From: Pirellulales bacterium
GTDB taxonomy: Bacteria; Planctomycetota; Planctomycetia; Pirellulales; JAICIG01
DNA: 49,267 nt
Assembly: GCA_035533075.1 (NCBI GenBank)
Contig: DATLUO010000262.1
Span: forward strand, 1 to 49,267
Reading direction: 5' to 3'
The first letter of the stretch is position 1, and each line of letters begins with the position of its first letter. The notes below the pieces were generated by a model that saw only the letters and a list, made by a program, of their open reading frames with translations, did no database searches and was not told where the DNA came from. A program made the translations under genes and the position numbers. Of this stretch, positions 34,064 to 42,220 are shown one piece after another.

Positions 34064-35449
34064 CTAGCTGTAAACCTGGATCGCCTTGATGATCTCGTTG
34101 AGATCGTTCGAGACCGCCACGGCACGATTGGCGAACGAAGCACGCTTCACGCCGCGGCTGCCCAAGACTTCGTTGAACTTCTGCTGGTCGGTCGTGTGAT
34201 AAGCCACAGTGGCCGTCGGGTCTTTGAGTTGGTGCCCAGTGAGGATGCACACCACGCGTTCGTCGGCGCCGATCACGCCCTCCGAGCGCAACAGCTTCGC
34301 CCCCGCCACGCTGGCCGCGCTGGCCGGCTCGCAGCCCAGTCCGCCGGCGCCCACCTGGGCCTTGGCGTCGAGAATCTCCTGATCGCTCACCTCGCGCACC
34401 ACGCCGTCGCACACGTCGAGCGCCCGCAGGCATTTCAGCAGGTTCACCGGCCGATTGATCTCGATGGCGCTGGCGATGGTCGAGGCGCGTTGCCCTCGCC
34501 GATCGAGCTCGGAATAGTAGCCCGTCGACTTGCCGCAGTCGGGACAGCCGGCGTTCCAACGCAGCTCTCGCTGGGCATAGAGCACGTGCAACGTGTTGGC
34601 CCCCGCGGCGTTGATGACCGCCAGCCGCGGAACGCGGTCGATGAGACCGATCTCCCGCAACTCGGCGAAGGCCTTGCCAAAAGCGCTGGAGTTGCCCAGG
34701 TTCCCGCCGGGCACGACGATCCAGTCGGGCACCTCCCAGCGCAGCGCTTCGAGCACGCGGTACATGATCGTCTTCTGGCCTTCCAGCCGGAAGGGATTGA
34801 CGCTGTTCACCAGGTAAATGCCCAGCTCTTTCGAGACTTCCTGCACGCGGGCCATGGCGTCGTCGAAGTCGCCGGCAATCTGCATGGTGAGCGCCCCGTA
34901 GTCGAGCGCCTGCGAGAGCTTGCCGTAGGAGATTTTGCCCGAACCGACGAAGATCAAGGCCCGCATCAGCTTGGTCACCGAGCTATAGAGGGCCAGCGAC
35001 GCGCTGGTGTTGCCGGTCGAAGCGCAGGCGGCGCGGGTGGCGCCGGTCATCCGCGCGTGCGTGAAGGCGGCCGACATGCCATTGTCTTTGAAGCTGCCCG
35101 AAGGGTTCATCCCTTCGTATTGCAGAAAGAGCCGGCCCGGCTGCAGGCCAACATACTTAGCTACGCCGCCGGAAGGCAGCAGCAGCGTCTGCCCCTCTCC
35201 GATCGTCACGATCTGTTCGGGCGGAGCGAAGGGGAGCAGCTCGCGAAACCGCCACACGCCGCTGAAATCGAGCGGGTCGTAGCGGCGAGACCATTTTTGC
35301 TCGAAAAACTCCCACGAGTCGGGCGGCCGGGCACGGTCCCAATCGTAAGCCACGTCGAGCAGATTGCCGCAACGATCGCACGCGACTCGCACCTCGTCGA
35401 TGCCGTAGGTCGCGCCGCAATCGTGCGCAATGCACCGTTGAAAGGCCAA
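34064..35449 (-). CDS. thrC: Threonine synthase
   Basis: 461 aa. It converts O-phosphohomoserine to threonine with pyridoxal phosphate in the cytoplasm, the last step of threonine synthesis. The PLP lysine lies in '[13 protein letters not shown]' (K121), with '[10 protein letters not shown]' and the phosphate-binding '[12 protein letters not shown]' behind it. An N-terminal zinc ribbon uses C6, C11, C24 and C27, and another CPDC lies at ~297. This belongs to the long threonine synthase type with ribbon insertions. The start is a TTG at 35449 because no ATG is available upstream and the zinc ribbon begins there; the ribosome binding site is weak. Monocistronic by context. Confidence 0.93.
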   Translation of the reverse strand: MAFQRCIAHDCGATYGIDEVRVACDRCGNLLDVAYDWDRARPPDSWEFFEQKWSRRYDPLDFSGVWRFRELLPFAPPEQIVTIGEGQTLLLPSGGVAKYVGLQPGRLFLQYEGMNPSGSFKDNGMSAAFTHARMTGATRAACASTGNTSASLALYSSVTKLMRALIFVGSGKISYGKLSQALDYGALTMQIAGDFDDAMARVQEVSKELGIYLVNSVNPFRLEGQKTIMYRVLEALRWEVPDWIVVPGGNLGNSSAFGKAFAELREIGLIDRVPRLAVINAAGANTLHVLYAQRELRWNAGCPDCGKSTGYYSELDRRGQRASTIASAIEINRPVNLLKCLRALDVCDGVVREVSDQEILDAKAQVGAGGLGCEPASAASVAGAKLLRSEGVIGADERVVCILTGHQLKDPTATVAYHTTDQQKFNEVLGSRGVKRASFANRAVAVSNDLNEIIKAIQVYS

Positions 35450-35756
35450 GTCGGTCGCGGCAGAAACACTAATGGCAAGGGCTCCGGCGGTAAGTGCGAG
35501 GGCAGAGTCGCAAGACGTATAGGGGGCGAAAATCCAGTGTACGACGCGAATCGGCGGCCTTCAAGACAAGGCAGTTTTGACATCGCGCCGGCGGCCACGC
35601 GTATTGTGCGTTGCCGGACCAAACCCCGTTACGCGTCCACGCAAGAGCAGGATTTGCCAATGCCCACCCCTCGACCCGTCCTCGTGCTTCCGGCGGGGTG
35701 GGCGCGGCGCCCACACCCGGCGGCCCCGACGCCAGTTCTACTGCCGCGGCTTCCTC
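35450..35756. other. 307-bp gap upstream of thrC
   Basis: Between the thrC start and the kinase stop, both on minus. A strong hairpin GTGGGCGC-N-GCGCCCAC lies around 35697-35717 and may end the kinase transcript. No gene or promoter pair is clear. Confidence 0.4.
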
Positions 35757-37457
35757 TCATTGCCCGACGGCGGAGGAGGTCAGGGATTCCGGCCGCATCG
35801 CCGGCTCTGCCAACACGCTTTCCGTCTCGTACCACCACTGCTTGGCACGGTCGCGCGACCAGTCGACGGCCGCCTCGCAGTCGGCCAAGGCCTGTTCCAA
35901 CGACAACACGTCCTGAAAGCGGTCCTCGGGCCGCTTCGCCAGGCAGCGGAGCACCACCTGCTCGATGTCGGTGGGGATTTCCGGCCGCCAGCGCGAGAGC
36001 GGCACGGCGTCTTCGCGGGCGTGGGCCACCATCACCTTCATGGCCGTGTTGCCCTCGAAGGGAGGGCGGCCCGTCAGCAGGTAATAGGCCACGGCGCCCA
36101 GCGAATAAATGTCGCCGCGGGCGTCGGCCTCGTTCTCGCCCAGCGATTGTTCGGGCGACATGAACAGCGGAGAGCCGGTGATGGCGCCGTCCAGGGTCAA
36201 CTCCAGGTAGTCGCCGTTGCCGGTCAGCGGCTTGGCCAGCCCGAAGTCGAGCAGCTTCACGACGTCGTAAACGCCGCCCCGCTGGGCCGCAAAGATATTG
36301 CCGGGCTTGATGTCTCGATGGATCAGGCCGCTGGAGTGGGCCTCGTGCAGGGCCTCGCAGGTCTGCCGCAAAAAATAGATGGCGCGGCCCACCGGCAGCG
36401 GTCCGTAACGCTGGACGAGATCGGCCAGGCTCAAGCCGGGCAAATACTCCATCACGTAGTAAAACGTGCCGTCTTCCGTCCGGCCATAGTCGAAAATCTC
36501 GACCGTGTTCCAGTGCGAAAGGGCCGCGGTCGCCCGCACCTCGCGCTCGAAGCGGGCCAGCACCTTGGGGTCGTCGGCCTTGCCGGGCCGGATGACCTTG
36601 AGCGCGCAGGGCCGCTTCAAAAGCTGATGTTCGGCCAGATAGACTTCGCCCATGCCGCCGGAACCGATCAGGTGCTTCAGCCGGTACTGTCCGAGCTGCT
36701 TCGCTTCGTAGGCCTCGCGGCGCAAGGTGCCGATCATGTGCGTGCCCAATACGCTGGCGCCGAAGGCGGTGCCCATCATCAGCACCAGAGCGGGAAAATC
36801 GTCGTAGTTCTGACGGCATTGGGCGATCGATTCGAACCAGGTCATATCGAACAGGGTCCAAATCACCGGGGCGGCCGCCATCACGCCGATGACGCAGGCC
36901 GCCCGCCGCCAGGTGTTCGGTATGAAGATCGCGTAGGTGAAGATGAGCGTGAACCACATGCCGGCCGGATTCGGGATGAAACCGTGCTGCGTGGCGCAAT
37001 ACAGACTGGTGAAGTGCTGCACGCGCAACAAAAACAGGCCCGTCCAGGCGAAAATGGCCAACTCGGTCAACCGGAGTTGACGCAAGCTGAACTGGTGGCA
37101 GCGCCGCAGCAACACCACGCTGACCAACCCCAGCATGGTCACGTGGAAGAGATGAAAGCCAAACAACAGCCGTTCGCCGGCGAGCAGCATCGGATCGCGC
37201 AGATCGGGCAGGCCGCCGGTAATCAGGTTTTTCACCAGGAACGCGCCCGATCCGAAAAACAAGACCAACGACGCCGCTCGCAGCCGAGATCGCAATAAAA
37301 CCTGCGTCTGGCTGGTGAGTCCCGATTCGCTCCCCTCGACCAGTTCCACCTTGCAGGCCGGCGACGGCGCCGAGCTGGGCGACAAGAGATCGACCGGCGC
37401 GTCGAGAGTCACGTCGTCGGGCGCAAGCTGTTTGATGCTGGGATAAGCCGATTTCAT
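35757..37457 (-). CDS. Membrane-anchored Ser/Thr protein kinase
   Basis: 566 aa from ATG 37457; the TTG at 37484 has no better support. Unusually, the membrane part comes first: about six hydrophobic helices lie at ~55-240 ('LVLFFGSGAFLVKNLIT', 'LLFGFHLFHVTMLGLVSVVL', 'FALVLMM'-like segments), then the kinase at ~258-520. Kinase motifs: 'IGSGGMGEVYLAEH', 'ALKVIRP' (Lys), 'HRDIKPGN', 'DFGLAKP', 'GSPLFMSPEQ' and 'DIYSLGAVAYYLLTGRPPFE'. It phosphorylates Ser/Thr on proteins; targets unknown. FHA proteins such as the 9339-11171 regulator are typical readers of such phosphorylation. It is divergent from the TPR gene that follows. Confidence 0.92.
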   Translation of the reverse strand: MKSAYPSIKQLAPDDVTLDAPVDLLSPSSAPSPACKVELVEGSESGLTSQTQVLLRSRLRAASLVLFFGSGAFLVKNLITGGLPDLRDPMLLAGERLLFGFHLFHVTMLGLVSVVLLRRCHQFSLRQLRLTELAIFAWTGLFLLRVQHFTSLYCATQHGFIPNPAGMWFTLIFTYAIFIPNTWRRAACVIGVMAAAPVIWTLFDMTWFESIAQCRQNYDDFPALVLMMGTAFGASVLGTHMIGTLRREAYEAKQLGQYRLKHLIGSGGMGEVYLAEHQLLKRPCALKVIRPGKADDPKVLARFEREVRATAALSHWNTVEIFDYGRTEDGTFYYVMEYLPGLSLADLVQRYGPLPVGRAIYFLRQTCEALHEAHSSGLIHRDIKPGNIFAAQRGGVYDVVKLLDFGLAKPLTGNGDYLELTLDGAITGSPLFMSPEQSLGENEADARGDIYSLGAVAYYLLTGRPPFEGNTAMKVMVAHAREDAVPLSRWRPEIPTDIEQVVLRCLAKRPEDRFQDVLSLEQALADCEAAVDWSRDRAKQWWYETESVLAEPAMRPESLTSSAVGQ

Positions 37458-37612
37458 GGGGAAACGCCCCGTGGAAAAACGCAATCGTATTGGTACATCA
37501 TAGACCTTTGCGACCGAAAAGGCGACTTGCCGCGCGCGCGATTTGTCGGCCTGGGAGCGACTGGCCGGGTCTGGTAAAATGGATCGTTCGTGGTTCCACC
37601 CTACGGTGCCAC

Positions 37613-39877
37613 ATGATACTGACTATTCCGCCTGCTTGGAGAACACCTGTGCGTATCGCCCTTGCCGTTGCGATCGCTCTTTTTTTCGCCGTCGGCGGTC
37701 CGGCCCCAGGCTTTGCCGAGCCGAGCAAGAGCCCGGTCGAGCCGCCGACGCGGCCGGCGGCAGCGGGTCCCGCGGCCTTGGATCTCGACGATCCCGCCGA
37801 GCCCTTCGTTCCCGCCCGTGCCCGCGCCGAAGATGACGAGAACCGCATTGAAGCCCTCGGCCTTTTCGCCGCGGGACGCATCAACGAGCAGGAAGACCGG
37901 CCCCTGGAGGCCTTGCGGCGCTACGAGCGGGCCAGCCGTTTCGATCCGTCGTCGCAGGTGGCCCGCCGGCAGGCGGTGCTGACGGCCATTCGGCTGGAAC
38001 GATGGTCCGACGCGTTGCGCTATGCGGCCCGCGGCGACCTCGACGTTGACGAAGCCAGCGTGTTGTGGGAGTTGGGGCGGCATTTCGAGGAGCAAGAACA
38101 ATATGAGGCTGCACTGCGGCACTTTCGCGCGGCGCGGGCCTTGCAGACCGACAAGCATTCGGCCGGCTATGTGCTGCTGACGCGCGAAATCGGACGGTCG
38201 GCCTTGCTGGCACGCCAGTCTCCGGAAGCCGCCGACGCCTTTGCGGAACTCGTGAAAGCGCTCGAGCACCCCGAACAGCACGGCGTGGACGAGCGGACGC
38301 GCAGACGCATTTCGCTCGACGGCGAAGGCGCCTCCGGCATGGCGGCGCTCTACCTGTTGTCTGCCGAGGCGTTTCTTTCGGCCGACCGGCCGGACCAGGC
38401 AACTGCCGCGTTGGAAAAAGCCGAGGCCGCCGCCCCGAATGCGGCGGTGCATGCCTACCGTGTGGCGCGGGTCGAAGACGCACGCCACCAGCCGGCCAAG
38501 GCCCTCGACCTGCTCAACAAGTATTTCGAAACCAAAGAGACCGGTGCCGGGCTCGCCCCCTATCAACTGCTGGCCAAGGTTTTGACCGATTTGGGGCGCG
38601 AGACGGAGCTGGCCGCCACGCTGGAAAAGTTGCACGAACGGGACACCGACAACCCGTTGCTGTCACTTTTTCTGGCCGAGCAATATCAAAAGGCCAGCCA
38701 ATTCGAGAAAGCCGCTCCGCTCTATCGCGACATGCTGGCCAACAGCCCGACACCGCTGGCGTATGAGGGGCTGGCGGTCTCGCAACATCGGCTGAAGCAG
38801 ACGGCGGCCCTGTTCGATCTGCTCGCCGACGTGGCCGGCAAGGCGGGCGACCTCGACCCCTTGGGCGACGAGACAGCGGCCATCGCCGCCGATGCGGAAA
38901 CCGTGGGGGCGCTACTGCAGTTGGCAAAAGAAAAGCATCAGGCCGACGCCGACAGCCTGGGATATGGTGCCCGGCTCGCGATGGCTCTCGTCGCCTTGAA
39001 AGCCGGGCGCATGGACGACGCCGCTGAATTCTTTGAGCGGGCCATCAAGGTCAACCGCGAAAGTGCCAAACATGTCTATCGAGTTTGGGGCACGGGATTG
39101 TTGGCCGACAAGCACTATGGGGCCGCGGCGAGAATCTTTCGACGGGCCATTGACGAGCGGGCCGTCGCCGGCGACGATCCGACGTTTCATTACTTCCTGT
39201 CGGCGGCGCTGGTGCTGGACGACAAGGCAGACGAGGCACTGGAAGCCGCCAAACACGCCGCCAGCCTCAATCCTCGTTCGATCATGCTGGCTGGGCGAGT
39301 GGCTTGGGTGGCGTATTATGCCAAGCACTACGACGAGGCACGTGCCGCGTATGAGGACTTCCTGCGACGCTTCGACGAACCGGGCAAAGCGGAAGGCGAG
39401 CGGAAAGAGTTGCATCAGGCGCGCATGATTTTGTCGAGCATCGCCGTCATCGAGCACGATCTGCCGGCCGCCGAAGAATGGCTGTCGCAGGTGCTGGACG
39501 AGTTTCCCGACGATATTGGCGCGCAGAACGATCTAGGTTATCTGTGGGCCGATCAGGGCAAGCGACTCAAGACGTCTCTGGCCATGATCGAGCGTGCGGT
39601 GGCGGCCGAGCCCGAGAACGTCGCCTACCGCGACAGCCTGGGTTGGGTCTTGCACCGCCTGGGGCGGCACGAAGAGGCGGTGGTCGAGCTCAAGAAGGCG
39701 GCCTCCGGCGAATCGCCCGACGGGGTGATGCTCGAACACTTGGGCGAGGCCTGCCAGGCTGCCGGCCAACACGACGCCGCGAAAGATGCCTGGCAGAAGG
39801 CACTGACGGCCTTCGAGAAAGCGGCCGACCCCGAAAAGATCGCGCGGGTCAAGCAAAAGCTGGCGGGCGCAGGATGA
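37613..39877 (+). CDS. Exported tetratricopeptide repeat protein
   Basis: 754 aa. ATG 37613 starts a signal peptide ('RIALAVAIALFFAVGGPAPG'), so upstream in-frame starts are rejected. After a Pro-rich linker, TPR repeats run through the whole protein: 'AAGRINEQEDRPLEALRRYE' (~85), 'LFLAEQYQKASQFEKAAPLY' (~350), 'AMALVALKAGRMDDAAEFFE' (~470), 'DSLGWVLHRLGRHEEAVVEL' (~680) and a last helix pair near the end. Such arrays bind protein partners in the periplasm or envelope. No enzyme domain is visible. It is divergent from the kinase and 72 bases before yebC on the same strand. Confidence 0.85.
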   Translation: MILTIPPAWRTPVRIALAVAIALFFAVGGPAPGFAEPSKSPVEPPTRPAAAGPAALDLDDPAEPFVPARARAEDDENRIEALGLFAAGRINEQEDRPLEALRRYERASRFDPSSQVARRQAVLTAIRLERWSDALRYAARGDLDVDEASVLWELGRHFEEQEQYEAALRHFRAARALQTDKHSAGYVLLTREIGRSALLARQSPEAADAFAELVKALEHPEQHGVDERTRRRISLDGEGASGMAALYLLSAEAFLSADRPDQATAALEKAEAAAPNAAVHAYRVARVEDARHQPAKALDLLNKYFETKETGAGLAPYQLLAKVLTDLGRETELAATLEKLHERDTDNPLLSLFLAEQYQKASQFEKAAPLYRDMLANSPTPLAYEGLAVSQHRLKQTAALFDLLADVAGKAGDLDPLGDETAAIAADAETVGALLQLAKEKHQADADSLGYGARLAMALVALKAGRMDDAAEFFERAIKVNRESAKHVYRVWGTGLLADKHYGAAARIFRRAIDERAVAGDDPTFHYFLSAALVLDDKADEALEAAKHAASLNPRSIMLAGRVAWVAYYAKHYDEARAAYEDFLRRFDEPGKAEGERKELHQARMILSSIAVIEHDLPAAEEWLSQVLDEFPDDIGAQNDLGYLWADQGKRLKTSLAMIERAVAAEPENVAYRDSLGWVLHRLGRHEEAVVELKKAASGESPDGVMLEHLGEACQAAGQHDAAKDAWQKALTAFEKAADPEKIARVKQKLAGAG

Positions 39878-39949
39878 ACCTGTTAACGATGCCATCGACG
39901 GATGACAGACCACTTCTCAAAATCCCAAACGCCGGAGCAAGATAAGCTA

Positions 39950-40699
39950 ATGGCCGGACATTCCCACTGGGCCAACATCGCCCACAAAAAATCCCTGATC
40001 GACGCCAAGCGCGGCAAGCACTGGAGCAAGCTCTCCAAGGCGATCATCGTGGCGGCCAAAATGGGCGGCGGCGATCCGGAAGCCAATCTTCGCTTGCGCT
40101 ATGCCATCGACGCCGCGCGGGCCGTGAGCATGCCCAAAGACAACATCAACCGGGCCATCAAACGCGGCACTGGCGAGCTGGAAGGCGGCAATCTCGACGA
40201 AGTGCTCTACGAAGGCTATGGGCCGGGCGGCGTCGCCGTGCTCTGCGAAATCCTCACCGACAACCGCAACCGCACGGCCAGCGAAATACGCAAAGTGTTC
40301 GAGTTGTCGGGCGGTAAGCTGGGCGAGAGCGGCTGCGTCGCGTGGATGTTCGAGCGCAAGGGGATGTTTCTTATTCCGGCCTCGCAGATCGAAGAAGACG
40401 CGCTCATGGAGTTGGCCCTGGAGGCCGGCGCCGACGACGTGAAACCGGCAGGCGACGCCTATGAAGTCCTTTGCGACCCGGCGGTTTTCCAGCAGGTTTC
40501 CGAGGCGCTGGCCGCGCGCGGTCTGACGCCCGACACCAGCCAGATTGCCCGCATCCCCAACAGCACCGTCGATCTCGACGCCGAATCGGGCCGCAACGTC
40601 CTGAAGCTGATGGAGCGGCTCGACGACCACGACGACGTGCAGAACGTCTCCTCGAACTTCAACATCCCCGACGAGGCCCTGGCCGCGCTGGAGCAGTGA
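39950..40699 (+). CDS. yebC: YebC/PmpR family protein (translation or transcription factor)
   Basis: 249 aa, standard length. The ATG at 39950 begins 'MAGHSHWANIAHKKSLIDAK', the hallmark N-terminus; the upstream in-frame ATG at 39902 adds an unrelated leader. Other family stretches are 'VSMPKDNINRAIKRGTGE', 'YEGYGPGGVAVLCEILTDNR' and 'LGESGCVAWMFERKG'. YebC proteins were described as regulators and more recently as factors that relieve ribosome stalling at proline stretches. That fits the Pro-rich proteins in this window, though it is not evidence. GGAG lies 12 bases upstream of the start. Confidence 0.96.
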   Translation: MAGHSHWANIAHKKSLIDAKRGKHWSKLSKAIIVAAKMGGGDPEANLRLRYAIDAARAVSMPKDNINRAIKRGTGELEGGNLDEVLYEGYGPGGVAVLCEILTDNRNRTASEIRKVFELSGGKLGESGCVAWMFERKGMFLIPASQIEEDALMELALEAGADDVKPAGDAYEVLCDPAVFQQVSEALAARGLTPDTSQIARIPNSTVDLDAESGRNVLKLMERLDDHDDVQNVSSNFNIPDEALAALEQ

Positions 40700-40853
40700 A
40701 ATCCTTGGCCTGCACCAACGCCGCGACCGCTTGCGCCCGTGAGACGGTCGGAATATCGGGATCGCTATCAACGACGGACGAAAGCAAAGTCATGGTCCCA
40801 CCCTACACTCAGCCCGAACCAATCCATCGACGGCTGACAGAGCACTAACCGAT
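40700..40853. other. Gap with an R1 repeat end
   Basis: GGTCCCACCCTAC at 40795-40807 is the end of the R1 family without its arm. Between convergent yebC and the lipoprotein gene; no terminator with T-run seen. Confidence 0.4.
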
Positions 40854-41552
40854 CTACCGAGTAGAACGCGCAACCGGTGGCAGGTCCATCAAATCGATGG
40901 GGTCCGACGAAGAAGGTGTGCGGGCAGTGCCGGCCCGCGAGGGGTGCTTGGCGGCGGCCCGCTCATAAACGGGTGACGGCTCGTCATTGACGACCGCGAC
41001 GTGGTTGGCGCGCACCGCCTGCCGTTGCGTGCGGCCCGAATAGACGTTTGCCGAATCCGGAGCCGACGTCGGACTACCCGATCCGCGACCCGCGGATTCG
41101 CTTTGTTCCTGGCCGCCTTGGGCGTCCTCGCCGGTAGACGCAGCGTTATACGACGCCAGCACGGCACCCCGATTGCGTGATCCTCCAACGGCAGGCACGA
41201 ATTGCAATGACTTGCTGGGCGCCGGGCCGGGCGTCGAGCCAAAACCGCCCCCGGCCGCCGGCGTCGGTGTCGACGCCGGTGCCGGCGACGGCTGATACTG
41301 GTAACCGCCGGGTGGCGTGTAGGGGTTGCTCGTGCCATTGCCGCCGGGCACGGCGGCAGGTGGCGGATAGGCGGGCACCGACCCCGTGAAAGGCGCCGGG
41401 TTAAGGTAATTGGCGTCGCCCGAACCTGTGGCGGCGCCCGTGGGAGGGGGCGGAATGCGGGTATTGGGCAAGAAGGGATCGAACGCCGGGGGCGTGCTAT
41501 GGCAACCAGCCGCCCAAACGGCTGCGAACATCCAAGCCGCCGGCCATCGCAT
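40854..41552 (-). CDS. Pro/Gly-rich lipoprotein
   Basis: 232 aa. ATG 41552 with AGGAG 7 bases upstream. The leader 'MRWPAAWMFAAVWAAGCHS' ends in a lipobox (AAGC), so the Cys is probably acylated and the protein anchored in the membrane. The mature chain is low-complexity: Pro-, Gly- and Ser-rich ('PSPAPASTPTPAAGGG', 'TSAPDSANVYSGRTQ'), with a C-terminal 'DPIDLMDLPPVARSTR'. No domain is recognised. Likely a cell-envelope linker or structural protein. The 41671-42000 exported gene is just upstream on the same strand. Confidence 0.75.
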   Translation of the reverse strand: MRWPAAWMFAAVWAAGCHSTPPAFDPFLPNTRIPPPPTGAATGSGDANYLNPAPFTGSVPAYPPPAAVPGGNGTSNPYTPPGGYQYQPSPAPASTPTPAAGGGFGSTPGPAPSKSLQFVPAVGGSRNRGAVLASYNAASTGEDAQGGQEQSESAGRGSGSPTSAPDSANVYSGRTQRQAVRANHVAVVNDEPSPVYERAAAKHPSRAGTARTPSSSDPIDLMDLPPVARSTR

Positions 41553-41670
41553 GACTCGACTCCTACCATGATCTTCCGGGTGAGTGTCCGGAAGCTTAGC
41601 GTTTTCCCGACCGCCGTAAAGAGCAGTTCGCTGCGAAGAGTCCAACGGACAGGCCACTGAATCATCCGCG

Positions 41671-42000
41671 CTAGGGGCCGATGCTGGGCGGGTTGGGATC
41701 GAGAAAGTCGCGTGGGCCGCGGTTCGTGTAATACGGATAGGTGATCTGGGCCGCCGCGGGTCCACCGTATCCCAGATCTTCGTCGGCAGCGCGACGGTGC
41801 AGCAGCGCGCAGCGGTGAAACGGACCGCACGCTTTGCCGCAGCCGGGACATCGCTTGGCATGGAACAGGCCCGCGCAGCGCTGAAAAATTCCGGGCTTGC
41901 ACGATGGGCACCCGCCATTGGGGCAGCCGCCGGCCGCAAAACACTCGGCGGCCAGTCCCAGGGCGGCAATCATCAGGCTGGCAAAAAAGGCGCGTTTCAT
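41671..42000 (-). CDS. Small Cys-rich exported planctomycete protein
   Basis: 109 aa. AGGAA upstream and a signal peptide ('FFASLMIAALGLAAECFA'). The mature part has paired cysteines ('GGCPNGGCPSCKPG', 'RCPGCGKACGPFHRC') and ends with 'YPYYTNRGPRDFLDPNPPSI', a tail I remember as conserved in many small planctomycete proteins. The cysteines may bind metal or form disulfides. Role unknown; copies of this family are often near envelope lipoproteins, as here. Confidence 0.8.
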   Translation of the reverse strand: MKRAFFASLMIAALGLAAECFAAGGCPNGGCPSCKPGIFQRCAGLFHAKRCPGCGKACGPFHRCALLHRRAADEDLGYGGPAAAQITYPYYTNRGPRDFLDPNPPSIGP

Positions 42001-42143
42001 GGCGGTGGTTCCTGACAGTTTGGGTCGCTAGCCGTTGTTATCGTCGCTCGATTCACTCGTGTTGAGGGAATCGTCAGAACGCCGAGAAGCGACATAAACA
42101 GGGTAAGAGTTCCCGCCGGAGCACGACGACGCTACATTGCAAG

Positions 42144-42208
42144 TAGGGTGCGAGCGAGCTTGCGAGCGCCGGCGTGGAAGGGTTCAGGGTTCAGGGTTCA
42201 GGGTTCAG
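42144..42208. repeat. R1 arm followed by GGTTCAG tandem repeat
   Basis: GTAGGGTGCGAGCGAGCTTG with GCGAGCGCCGG is a partial R1 arm; then four copies of the 7-mer GGTTCAG (42181-42208) run directly into the ribosome binding site of the next gene. The same 7-mer, reversed, lies beside R1 at 49061-49077. Confidence 0.65.
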
Positions 42209-42220
42209 GAAGGAGGCGTC

